15,224 bases of DNA. It comes from Syntrophaceae bacterium UBA2208 (GTDB taxonomy: Bacteria > Desulfobacterota > BSN033 > UBA1163). The notes beneath the pieces were generated by a model that saw only the letters and a program-made list of their open reading frames with translations, made no database searches and was not told where the DNA came from. The stretch spans positions 1 to 15,224 of the forward strand of contig DCUS01000189.1 of NCBI GenBank assembly GCA_002327885.1. The letters run 5' to 3'. The position numbers were made by a program, and so were the translations under genes. The stretch's first letter is position 1. Every line of letters starts with the position of its first letter. Positions 1-6,252 of this stretch are shown here, piece after piece.

Positions 1-281
1 AGCGATTGAATGTCTATCCACCATGGAAGGTTTGTCGCGATGACCACTTCCTGGGTGACGGGTCCAGCCACACCGAAACAGGCGGAAGCGATTCCTTTCC
101 GACCCTTCAGGAAATCGACAAGGATATTCTCCAGCCCCTTGTAATTTTTGCTTAAGTAGATTTTCTCGATGAGGAGGCGAAGGCGACCCCTCGTTGCTTC
201 AAAAAGACCAAGCCGAGTCTTTGTGCCTCCGACATCCCCTGCCAGAACGATTTCAGATTTTATCGTTTTTTCCTTTTTCAT
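1..281 (-). CDS. glk: Glucokinase (Glk family), N-terminal part, cut by the window edge
   Basis: This would phosphorylate glucose with ATP to glucose-6-phosphate in the cytosol. Only the first 93 codons lie in the window; the gene continues past position 1. The translation starts MKKEKTIKSEIVLAGDVGG and carries the ATP-phosphate motif DVGGTKTRLGLFE at about residues 16-28. It then shows SACFGVAGPV at about 66-75 and TNLPWW at about 83-88, both typical of the bacterial Glk (PF02685) branch rather than ROK kinases. The ATG at 281-279 is preceded by AAAGGA about 13 nt upstream, which is a little far. An ATG 10 nt earlier is out of frame. The gene is divergent from the beta-oxidation operon and has its own promoter at 322-350. 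The family call is firm; substrate specificity is inferred. Confidence 0.85.
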   Translation of the reverse strand, partial: MKKEKTIKSEIVLAGDVGGTKTRLGLFEATRGRLRLLIEKIYLSKNYKGLENILVDFLKGRKGIASACFGVAGPVTQEVVIATNLPWWIDIQS

Positions 282-321
282 GGTGAACCATTTGTCCTTT
301 GTAAGAGTGAGATGATTATAG

Positions 322-350
322 CTTATACATACACCCCCGTTACATGTCAA
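322..350 (-). promoter_or_regulatory. Sigma-70 type promoter of the glucokinase gene
   Basis: Read on the minus strand, a perfect -35 TTGACA (350-345) is followed after 17 nt by TATAAG (327-322), which matches the -10 consensus at five of six positions. Transcription would begin near 315, giving a leader of roughly 35 nt before the glucokinase ATG. Confidence 0.6.
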
Positions 351-400
351 CCCTGTTGTTGAAAAGGGAGGCGGGTGTACTTCATATAATTTTTATCAAC

Positions 401-434
401 TTTAAGGAAAACTATCCTTTTTAAGGAAAGCTAT
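401..434. repeat. Pair of 15-nt direct repeats in the leader of the beta-oxidation operon
   Basis: TTTAAGGAAAACTAT (401-415) and TTTAAGGAAAGCTAT (420-434) differ at one base and start 19 nt apart, close to two helical turns. The stretch also contains AAGGA...TCCTT, able to form a small hairpin. A TATAAT box lies just upstream at 385-390, but its best -35 (TTGAAA, 359-364) is 20 nt away, so an activated promoter is possible. Spacing and position suggest a regulator-binding site; the regulator is unknown. Confidence 0.4.
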
Positions 435-500
435 TGAAAATCCTCCAGGCAGGCTATAGACTTTAATGAGGGAATTAAATTTAAGAGAAAGGAGATGGAG

Positions 501-1358
501 ATGGAAATGAAAGAGATTGGAGTCGTTGGAGCGGGGCAGATGGGAAGTGGAATCGCAGAGGTCGCAATCACTTCTGGATTCAATGTCCTGATGAGGGATG
601 TGACCATGGAGGCAGTTCAAAAGGGAAGATTAAGAATTGTCACAGATTTTGACAAGCGCATTCAAAAAGGAAAAATGGCGGAGACGGAAAAGGAAGCGAC
701 CCTCCAAAGACTTTCGACAACGATTAAATTGGAAGATTTGGGAAAATGTGATTTTGTTATCGAAGCCGCAGTGGAAAATATTCCTTTAAAATGGGAGCTT
801 TTTACAAAGCTTGACGAGTTGACCCCGAAAGAGACGATCCTTGCGAGCAACACATCTTCTATCTCTATCACACGGATCGCCTCTGTCACCCAGAGACCGG
901 ATCGGGTCATCGGGATGCACTTCTTCAACCCAGCCCCCGTGATGAAACTGGTCGAAATCATCCGGGGACTGGTCACTTCAGATGAAACCTTTCGTATCAC
1001 CCGTGAACTCAGTCTGAAAATGGGTAAAACACCTCTGGAGGCAAATGATTTTCCTGGTTTTATATCGAGTCGGTTGATCTTCAGTTTCATGAACGAAGGG
1101 ATCTGTACCCTTTATGAAGGCATAGGGAGAGCAGAAGATATTGATGCCATCATGAAGATGGGGGCAAATCATCCGATGGGACCCTTAGAACTTGCTGATT
1201 TAGTAGGACTGGATACAGTTCTTTCCGTGATGAGCGTTCTTCAGGAGGCTTTTGGAGATAAATACCGTCCCTGTCCTCTTCTCACAAAATATGTGGAAGC
1301 GGGTTATTTAGGAGTCAAGACAGGGAGAGGATTTTACCAGTATGGGGGAAAGAAATGA
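501..1358 (+). CDS. hbd: 3-hydroxyacyl-CoA / 3-hydroxybutyryl-CoA dehydrogenase
   Basis: Interconverts (S)-3-hydroxyacyl-CoA and 3-oxoacyl-CoA with NAD(P) in beta-oxidation or butyrate metabolism (cytosol). At 285 aa it has the usual length of the stand-alone family. The N-terminal Rossmann domain carries GAGQMG at residues 10-15. The catalytic Ser119, His140 (in GMHFFNP) and Glu152 are all present and correctly spaced. The C-terminal helical domain starts at NDFPGF (182-187). The family's conserved Asn in the following ISNR-type motif is Ser190 here (ISSR), a deviation at a substrate-contact position. An ATG also exists at 495, but it touches the AAAGGAG at 488-494. The ATG at 501 has a 6-nt spacing and is chosen. 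The gene overlaps the next one by ATGA, so the two are translationally coupled. Chain-length preference cannot be read from sequence. Confidence 0.9.
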   Translation: MEMKEIGVVGAGQMGSGIAEVAITSGFNVLMRDVTMEAVQKGRLRIVTDFDKRIQKGKMAETEKEATLQRLSTTIKLEDLGKCDFVIEAAVENIPLKWELFTKLDELTPKETILASNTSSISITRIASVTQRPDRVIGMHFFNPAPVMKLVEIIRGLVTSDETFRITRELSLKMGKTPLEANDFPGFISSRLIFSFMNEGICTLYEGIGRAEDIDAIMKMGANHPMGPLELADLVGLDTVLSVMSVLQEAFGDKYRPCPLLTKYVEAGYLGVKTGRGFYQYGGKK

Positions 1359-2521
1359 TTGGGTTTGATTTAACTCAAGAGCAGAGGGTCCTTCAAGAAA
1401 GGGCGAGAAAATTTTCTAAAGAGGTCATTTTACCTGTTGCAGCCAAACACGATCGGGAGGGAACTTTCCCTCTTGATGTGATGGAGAAGGCTCATCAGGA
1501 GGGTTTCTTCACACCCCTGGTTCCAAAAAAATATGGGGGGCAGGGCTTAGGAGTAGTAGACAACTGCATCATATCAGAAGAACTGTCAGCGGGCTGCATG
1601 GGAATGTATGTTTCTATATTTGTCAGTACCCTGGCGCTTTACCCCATCATTAAATTTGGGACAGAAGAACAGAGAGAACGCTTCCTCAGGCCGTTCTGTT
1701 CAAAGTTTAGCATCGCCTCTTATTGTTTGAGTGAAGTGACCGTAGGATCAGATCCTGCTTCCATGCGGACCACTGCTATTCTCGATGGAGATCACTATCT
1801 CCTCAACGGGACCAAGATGTGGATCACCAATGGAGGATATGCCGATTTCTACCTTGTATTTGCCACGACCAATCCTGAGAAAAAACATAAAGGGATTATC
1901 AGTTTCATCGTCCCTTCCAATTCAGAAGGGATTCGTCATGGAGAGCCAATTGATAAAATGGGTCAGAGAGCTTCCAATACCACTACCGTGATCTTCAAGA
2001 ATGTGAGAGTTCCCAGGGAAAACCTGTTGGCAGGAGAAGGGGAGGGTTTTAAAAAGGCAATGGCTGCCCTCGATATCACCCGACCGATGATTGCCGTAGG
2101 ATCCGTGGGGATTGCAAGAACGGCTCTTGAATTGGCCACCCAATATGCCAAAAAAAGAATACAATTCGGGGTTCCCATTGCCCAACATCAGGCTGTGCAA
2201 TTCATGTTAGCGGATATGGCGAAGGATATTGAGGCAGCAAGGCTCCTTGTCTGGAAAGCGGCATGGTTGGCTGATCGAGGAATTCGGAATTCGAAGGAGG
2301 CGGCCATGGCAAAAGCTTTTGCCGCAGATGTAGCCATGCAGGTGACGTCCAACGCCGTTCAAATTTACGGCGGAATGGGATATACGAAATGGCATCCAGT
2401 AGAGAAATTGATGAGAGATGCGAAGGTGATTCAGATCTATGAGGGGACGGCCCAGATCATGAGGCTCGTCATTGCCCGGCAATTGCTTCAAGAAACCGAA
2501 AGGACTCTTTTTAAAATGTAA
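1355..2521 (+). CDS. Acyl-CoA dehydrogenase (short-chain / butyryl-CoA type)
   Basis: FAD-dependent alpha,beta-dehydrogenation of acyl-CoA to enoyl-CoA, passing electrons to ETF. At 388 aa it has normal family length. Visible features include the N-terminal helical domain, the FAD-contact segment KMWITNGG (154-161), RKxQFG-like KKRIQFG (266-272), VQIYGGMGY (335-343), RDAK (354-357), and the active-site base Glu363 in IYEGTAQI. The first signature motif reads SEVTVGSD (126-133), where most members have EPxAGSD, so Pro and Ala are both replaced by Val. The gene begins inside the stop codon of the upstream dehydrogenase gene (ATGA), which supports a two-gene operon. It is probably the partner enzyme in the same acyl-CoA pathway. 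ETF genes are not in the window. The family call is firm; the substrate is inferred. Confidence 0.92.
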   Translation: MIGFDLTQEQRVLQERARKFSKEVILPVAAKHDREGTFPLDVMEKAHQEGFFTPLVPKKYGGQGLGVVDNCIISEELSAGCMGMYVSIFVSTLALYPIIKFGTEEQRERFLRPFCSKFSIASYCLSEVTVGSDPASMRTTAILDGDHYLLNGTKMWITNGGYADFYLVFATTNPEKKHKGIISFIVPSNSEGIRHGEPIDKMGQRASNTTTVIFKNVRVPRENLLAGEGEGFKKAMAALDITRPMIAVGSVGIARTALELATQYAKKRIQFGVPIAQHQAVQFMLADMAKDIEAARLLVWKAAWLADRGIRNSKEAAMAKAFAADVAMQVTSNAVQIYGGMGYTKWHPVEKLMRDAKVIQIYEGTAQIMRLVIARQLLQETERTLFKM

Positions 2522-2577
2522 TTCGACAGAATCCCCATATTCTCTTCATAAAAGAGGCTTCTCTAAGAAGAGGACAC

Positions 2578-2602
2578 TGGGGGTAATGTTTGGTTGACCC
2601 CA
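2578..2602. terminator. Possible hairpin between convergent genes
   Basis: TGGGGGT (2578-2584) and ACCCCA (2597-2602) can pair around a 12-nt loop, between the converging acyl-CoA dehydrogenase and ferredoxin genes. No good T-run follows on either strand, so terminator function is only suggested by position. Confidence 0.25.
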
Positions 2603-2641
2603 TTTAGGATGATAAAAATTATAACAGACCGAGCAGGTGTA

Positions 2642-2827
2642 TTACTCAATAATAATCGCTTCCACGGGACAGGCTTTGGCTGCCTCTTTAACTTTTTCTT
2701 CAAGCTCTTTAGGCACATTCTCCATTTTGGCCACCGCCACATCCCCTTGCATTTCAAAAACTTCAGGGCACTCTTCCACACATGTTTCGTCTCCCACACA
2801 AGTTTCCTTATCCACACGAACCTTCAT
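2642..2827 (-). CDS. Small single-cluster ferredoxin with Asp in the second ligand position
   Basis: A 61-aa cytosolic electron carrier of the small monocluster type. Cluster-binding residues form C-x2-D-x2-C-x3-C-P (CVGDETCVEECP, about residues 9-20) plus a distal ACPVEAI near the C-terminus. The second canonical cysteine is Asp, as in the Pyrococcus furiosus ferredoxin, where Asp ligates a [4Fe-4S] cluster that converts easily to [3Fe-4S]. The chosen ATG (2827) has AAAGGAG at a 6-nt distance on the minus strand. An upstream in-frame ATG at 2878 would add a tail with no ribosome-binding site. The gene converges on the acyl-CoA dehydrogenase gene. A link to that oxidation pathway, or to ferredoxin-dependent enzymes elsewhere, is inferred only from neighbourhood. 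Confidence 0.9.
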   Translation of the reverse strand: MKVRVDKETCVGDETCVEECPEVFEMQGDVAVAKMENVPKELEEKVKEAAKACPVEAIIIE

Positions 2828-2893
2828 TTTTTTCTCCTTTCTAACCACAGGTCTAAAATATGGTATGTAAATTTGCACTTTCGGCCCGAGTTG

Positions 2894-2923
2894 TCAACAA
2901 AATTTTTCAAAAAATTTTGTTGA
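2894..2923. promoter_or_regulatory. 30-nt perfect palindrome upstream of the ferredoxin gene
   Basis: Two 14-nt arms (TCAACAAAATTTTT and its exact reverse complement) flank a 2-nt centre, 67 nt upstream of the ferredoxin start. The end nearest the gene overlaps a minus-strand TTGACA (2897-2892), a potential -35; I see no convincing -10 at the proper distance. The arms have almost no G/C, so this fits an operator for a dimeric regulator better than an RNA terminator. Confidence 0.45.
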
Positions 2924-3292
2924 TCCCATCTATCCCCACCCTAAAGAACGGGGCTTTTATTTATCTTTAGATTCGAAATTGCCTTCATCCTTAGTCTGAA
3001 AACTAGGGCTTTCGGGATTATACGGGGCAAATGTGGGGAGTAAATTCAAGGTGAACAGGAAGGAAATCTATGTTATAAAAATAGATATCCCTTTTTAACG
3101 GAAATGACAGGGGGTAGGACTAAGAGGAGCCAGAAAGGGAATGATATTGGCTGAAAAGATATTGAAGGGAAGACGATCAACCACACACAAAATAAAATTC
3201 TATTCTTCCCTGCCATTCCAGCTGTAAGGGAAAGATTCTCAGGGATACCTGCGTGCCGGTAGGCAGGGGGTGAGGGAGAGTGGAGGTGATTT
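2924..3292. other. Intergenic region with hairpins and a repeat-like element
   Basis: No convincing gene is seen in these 369 bases. Present are a weak TGAACA (3052-3057) / TATAAA (3074-3079) pair with 16-nt spacing that could drive the DoxX gene, and an imperfect hairpin (TCTTCCCT ... AAGGGAAAGA, about 3204-3236). Also present is a near-palindrome, CCTGCGTGCCGGTAGGCAGG, at 3248-3267, followed by a gggtgaggga tract. The last two look like a dispersed intergenic repeat, and a gggtgaggga tract recurs at about 4750. Confidence 0.4.
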
Positions 3293-3694
3293 ATGGAATG
3301 GTTAAAGGCTTTTGGGAGTTTGATCGGCAGAATCCTTCTCATTTTTATCTTTCTCAATTCAGGGATCGGAAAGATTGGAAACTTCGAAGGGACAGCTCAG
3401 TATATGGCCAAATTTGGCATGCCGAATACGTCTTTTTTCCTGTTCGGTGCAATCGTCTTTGAATTGGTGGGCAGCGTCACAGTCATTTTAGGGTACTTTA
3501 CCCGCCTCGGGGCTCTCCTGATCCTGATCTTCTTAATTCCTACCACTCTCATTTTTCATTCCAATTTTGCTGATCAAATCCAGATGATCATGTTCGTGAA
3601 GAATGTGAGCATGTTCGGAGGATGTCTCCTCCTCTTCTCTGCAGGACCAGGACGGCTAAGTTTAGATTATTTTTTAAGAGGCAAAAAAACATAG
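3293..3694 (+). CDS. DoxX-family integral membrane protein
   Basis: A 133-aa protein of the DoxX/YphA-like family: small inner-membrane proteins, some linked to quinone or sulfur redox chemistry, most with no assigned reaction. Four hydrophobic segments are visible at about residues 8-25, 48-68, 71-88 and 99-116. Family-typical pieces are LIFIFLNSGIGKIGNF near the start and the glycine-rich turn ILGYFTRLGALLL. A strong GGAGG (3282-3286) lies 6 nt before the ATG. It is the first gene of a co-directional run ending with the PDH genes. The next gene's longest ORF starts 73 nt before this one ends. Function beyond the family is not known. Confidence 0.8.
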   Translation: MEWLKAFGSLIGRILLIFIFLNSGIGKIGNFEGTAQYMAKFGMPNTSFFLFGAIVFELVGSVTVILGYFTRLGALLILIFLIPTTLIFHSNFADQIQMIMFVKNVSMFGGCLLLFSAGPGRLSLDYFLRGKKT

Positions 3695-4755
3695 AAAAGA
3701 ATTTTATCCCTTTGGAAATCTGGTGGAAAGCCTTTCGATTTCATTTCACCTCAGCCAGTTTTATGCCAGGGATATTGGGGGGGATGATCGCATGGAACAG
3801 TGATGAAAAATTTCTACCTGGATATTTCCTGGTGGTGATCTTGGGCCTTGTCCTCAATCATATGGCTTTGAATATGACGGATGATTATTATGACTTCCGC
3901 CATCTGATTGATGGTTTTGCGACCGATGGAAAAAATCCTTATACAGGGGGGAGTGGACTTCTCTCTTCAGGTCTTATTCAACCTCGGAGGATGAGAGATG
4001 TTTTTATCATTTTTTATATCATTGCCATCGGGATTGGTGTTTTTCTGGGTATAACAAGAGGAGCCTTTATACTCCTCCTTCTGGCCATTGGTTTTTTCTG
4101 TGCCTATTTTTATACTGCTCCTCCCATCCGATATGGTTATCGAGGTCTTGGTGAAATAGCGCAGCTTCTCTGTTTTGGCCCAGGCATTGGCGTTGGAGCC
4201 TATTATGTCCAAGCCCAAAGACTTTCCTGGGAAGCTTTCTGGGGAACCCTTCCCTTTGGAATCATGCTCTTTTCCATGATAACGATTAATGAGATCCCCG
4301 ATTATTTTGAGGACCGGAAGGGAGGAAAGCTAAACCTGGTGGCTCGCTTCGGAAGAGAAGCAGGAGTCTGGTTATTTATCCTCAGCCTCTTTTCTGCTTA
4401 TGGGGCAATCGTAGCGGGAGTGATCTTGGGAAGAATTCCTGTCCTCGGATTAATCTCTTTGTTGACCCTTCCGATTGCCCATAAGACTGTTTCCATTCTA
4501 AGAGCTTATTATCGAGAGCCGGTCAAAATGGCTCCAGCCAATTTAGGAATGATCTGTACCCATAATTTCACTGCTATCTTGCTCATTCTCGTTTACTTCA
4601 TCGAGGGGTTTAAATCGGATGCGCTGGTCGCGTCCTTTTTACCATTGATCGTTTTAATCATTCTTTACATTCCCATTGCCAGACTGATTAGAAAGACATT
4701 GTTTCCACGGCCACCTTACCCTTCTCTTTCCCCTCAGGAGAGAAAAGCGGGGTGA
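3622..4755 (+). CDS. UbiA-superfamily prenyltransferase, MenA-like
   Basis: Membrane enzyme that would attach an isoprenoid chain to an aromatic acceptor, most likely in menaquinone synthesis. The two Mg-pyrophosphate motifs are present: NMTDDYYD at residues 84-91 and NEIPDYFED at 223-231 (N223, D227, D231). GGSGLLSSG (109-117) and GKLNLVARFG (235-244) resemble MenA. Seven to nine membrane segments are visible. The start is uncertain. ATG 3622 lies inside the DoxX gene with GGAGG directly against it, and residues 1-30 look unlike the family. TTG 3712 just before the conserved part is an alternative. The last ~12 residues (PYPSLSPQERKAG) come from a hairpin-forming repeat-like sequence at 4719-4755. 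The quinone assignment is inferred; other UbiA substrates are possible. Confidence 0.82.
   Translation: MSPPLLCRTRTAKFRLFFKRQKNIEKNFIPLEIWWKAFRFHFTSASFMPGILGGMIAWNSDEKFLPGYFLVVILGLVLNHMALNMTDDYYDFRHLIDGFATDGKNPYTGGSGLLSSGLIQPRRMRDVFIIFYIIAIGIGVFLGITRGAFILLLLAIGFFCAYFYTAPPIRYGYRGLGEIAQLLCFGPGIGVGAYYVQAQRLSWEAFWGTLPFGIMLFSMITINEIPDYFEDRKGGKLNLVARFGREAGVWLFILSLFSAYGAIVAGVILGRIPVLGLISLLTLPIAHKTVSILRAYYREPVKMAPANLGMICTHNFTAILLILVYFIEGFKSDALVASFLPLIVLIILYIPIARLIRKTLFPRPPYPSLSPQERKAG
4719..4755. repeat. Hairpin-forming repeat-like element overlapping the prenyltransferase 3' end
   Basis: CCCTTCTCT (4719-4727) pairs imperfectly with AGAGAA-AG-GGG (4739-4751). The following gggtgagggaggg resembles the tract at 3264-3280. 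The sequence encodes a low-complexity C-terminal tail and the stop codon, a pattern seen when intergenic palindromic repeats invade gene ends. It may also attenuate transcription into the downstream genes. Confidence 0.4.
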
Positions 4756-4793
4756 GGGAGGGATCACTACAGATTATGAAAGGAGGAAGAGAG

Positions 4794-5063
4794 ATGGAGA
4801 AAGAATTTTATCTGCTTGAATTCACTGGTTCGGAGTGACCCCACTGCCACAAAATGGATCCTCTCGTGGAGAGGCTCGAAGACGAAGAAGGGGTCAAGGT
4901 TGCGCGCCTTGAAGTTTGGCACAATGAAGCCAATGCCAAGCTGATGAGGGACTATGACAAAGGGTATTGTGGTGGTGTCCCATTTTTCTTTAACAAGAAA
5001 ACTGGAAAGTGGATCTGTGGCTCGGCCGATTATGAACGATTGAAAAAATGGGCCATAGAATAA
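4794..5063 (+). CDS. Candidate selenoprotein: small thioredoxin-fold protein with UPHC active site (in-frame UGA)
   Basis: An 89-aa thioredoxin-like reductant/oxidant if the UGA at 4836-4838 is read as selenocysteine (residue 15). The reading is MEKEFYLLEFTGSE, U15, P16, H17, C18, with the UGA exactly where the first active-site Cys of a CxxC motif (CPHC) belongs. The rest of the fold continues in frame: a conserved-looking VWHNE region, Cys59, the cis-proline motif GGVPFF with Pro63, and KWICG with Cys75. A strong AAAGGAGG (4779-4786) sits 7 nt before ATG 4794. The next in-frame ATG (4854) has no ribosome-binding site and would lose the active site and first strand. A hairpin suited to a bacterial SECIS follows. 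The gene is 38 nt after the prenyltransferase and 94 nt before PDH E1-alpha. The alternative is a nonsense mutation of a Cys codon. No selA/B/C/D genes are visible here. Confidence 0.72.
4860..4874 (+). promoter_or_regulatory. Candidate bacterial SECIS hairpin
   Basis: CCTCTC (4860-4865) and GAGAGG (4869-4874) form a perfect 6-bp stem with loop GUG. The loop begins 27 nt after the UGA and its first base is G. Known bacterial SECIS elements have a small apical loop with a G in the first two positions, roughly 16-37 nt after the UGA, so the geometry fits. SelB binding is inferred. Confidence 0.55.
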
Positions 5064-5157
5064 AATTGCAGATTTCGGATTTCAAATTGCAGATTGAAAA
5101 ATTCTAAATTCAAAAATCTTAAATCTAAAATTTGAAATCTACCTATAAGGAGATGTC
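5064..5157. repeat. AT-rich degenerate repeat spacer before PDH E1-alpha
   Basis: Contains recurring ATTTCAAATT / AAATTTGAAAT and AGATT/AAATCT units arranged partly as inverted repeats (for example around 5083 and 5130). It belongs to the same style of spacer as those at 6253 and 7310. Ends in the AAGGAG ribosome-binding site for E1-alpha. Confidence 0.45.
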
Positions 5158-6252
5158 ATGGGTTTGTTTGAGGATTACCACCCCCTGAAAGGGAAGATGT
5201 TCCAGATAATGAAACCTGATGGAACGATTTTGCCAGAGGTAAAAGCTCCGCTTACTGATCAGGAAACAGTCGATCTTTACCGGAAGATGCTCTTCATCCG
5301 GTTAGCGGATCAGAGAGCGTTGATGCTTCAGAGACAGGGCCGGATGGGAACTTATGCTCCCATTTGGGGTCAGGAGGCATGCCAGGTCGGGAGTGCTGCG
5401 GTGCTTCAAAAGGGGGATTGGGTCTTTCCTGCCTTCAGAGAATTAGGAGCGGCTCTCATCATGGGGATTCCTTTGGAAACCATTTTCCTCTACTGGATGG
5501 GAAATGAGGAAGGAAGTCGATCTCCAGAAGGGATTAATGTTCTACCTGTCTCAATTCCAGTGGGCACTCACCCGCTTCATGCCGTAGGAGTGGCCTGGGC
5601 AGGGAAACTTAAGGGTGATAAAATCGTCACTGTTGCTTACTTTGGAGATGGTGCTACCTCTAAAGGTGATTTCCACGAGGCGATGAATTTTGCAGGTGTC
5701 TTTAAAGCCCCAGCAATTTTCTTCTGTCAAAATAATCAATTCGCGATTTCCGTGCCGAGAAAAATTCAGACAGCATCCCAGACGATTGCTCAGAAGGCGA
5801 TTGCCTATGGAATGGATGGAATTCAGGTAGATGGGAATGATCTTTTTGCCGTTTATACGGCGACTAAAGAAGCAGCGGAAAAAGCCCGTTCCGGAGAAGG
5901 TCCCACCCTGATTGAGGGAGTGACCTATCGGTTCGGGCCTCATACCACAGCAGACGATCCGACCAAATACCGGAAGGATCAGGAGATAGAGCCCTGGAAG
6001 CCGCTCGATCCGATGGTCAGGTTGAGGCTTTATCTCAAAGAGAAGGGACTCTGGAACGAGGAGATTGAACAACGACTCAGTGAAGAAGCTCAGAAAGAGA
6101 TTGATCAGGTTGTCAAAGAGGCTGAAGCTGTTGCGTCCCCCAATGTAGAAGAAATTTTTAAATATGTCTATGCGGAGATGACACCGCCATTGAAGGAACA
6201 GTTGGAATATTTGAAATCAACCTTAGATAAAAACGTAAATCGTAAGGCGTAA
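5158..6252 (+). CDS. pdhA: Pyruvate (or branched-chain 2-oxoacid) dehydrogenase E1 alpha subunit
   Basis: Thiamine-diphosphate half of the alpha2-beta2 E1 that decarboxylates pyruvate and transfers the acetyl group to E2 lipoate. It is 364 aa, the usual length for the Bacillus-type subunit. The ThDP motif begins GDGATSKGD at 163 and ends in Asn-Asn at 192-193. The active-site loop RFGPHTTADDPTKYR (258-272) has the conserved His262. GTHPLHAVGVAWA (136-148) is also typical. AAGGAG (5147-5152) lies 5 nt before the ATG. The C-terminal residues KNVNRKA run into a short tandem repeat, so the natural end may have been altered. E1-beta and E2 follow. Pyruvate is favoured because the closest-looking family is the Gram-positive PDH, but a branched-chain or acetoin-type substrate is not excluded. 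Confidence 0.9.
   Translation: MGLFEDYHPLKGKMFQIMKPDGTILPEVKAPLTDQETVDLYRKMLFIRLADQRALMLQRQGRMGTYAPIWGQEACQVGSAAVLQKGDWVFPAFRELGAALIMGIPLETIFLYWMGNEEGSRSPEGINVLPVSIPVGTHPLHAVGVAWAGKLKGDKIVTVAYFGDGATSKGDFHEAMNFAGVFKAPAIFFCQNNQFAISVPRKIQTASQTIAQKAIAYGMDGIQVDGNDLFAVYTATKEAAEKARSGEGPTLIEGVTYRFGPHTTADDPTKYRKDQEIEPWKPLDPMVRLRLYLKEKGLWNEEIEQRLSEEAQKEIDQVVKEAEAVASPNVEEIFKYVYAEMTPPLKEQLEYLKSTLDKNVNRKA

Noticed and set aside
359..390. TTGAAA ... TATAAT as a standard promoter for the beta-oxidation operon
   Set aside because: Spacing is 20 nt, too long for normal sigma-70 use. Kept only as a note with the direct repeats.
2594..2923. 109-aa plus-strand ORF opposite the ferredoxin gene
   Set aside because: It is the complement of clear ferredoxin motifs, has no family signal and no ribosome-binding site.
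3073..3357. 94-aa minus-strand ORF upstream of and into the DoxX gene
   Set aside because: Low-complexity translation across a hairpin/repeat region, antisense to a recognised gene start.
4854..5063. 69-aa ORF starting at ATG 4854 as an independent gene
   Set aside because: It has no ribosome-binding site and lacks the first strand and active site. The strong site at 4779-4786 and the same-frame ATG 4794 point to a longer product read through UGA.
5551..6072. 173-aa minus-strand ORF inside pdhA
   Set aside because: Long but antisense to conserved ThDP motifs, with no recognisable domain or start signal.
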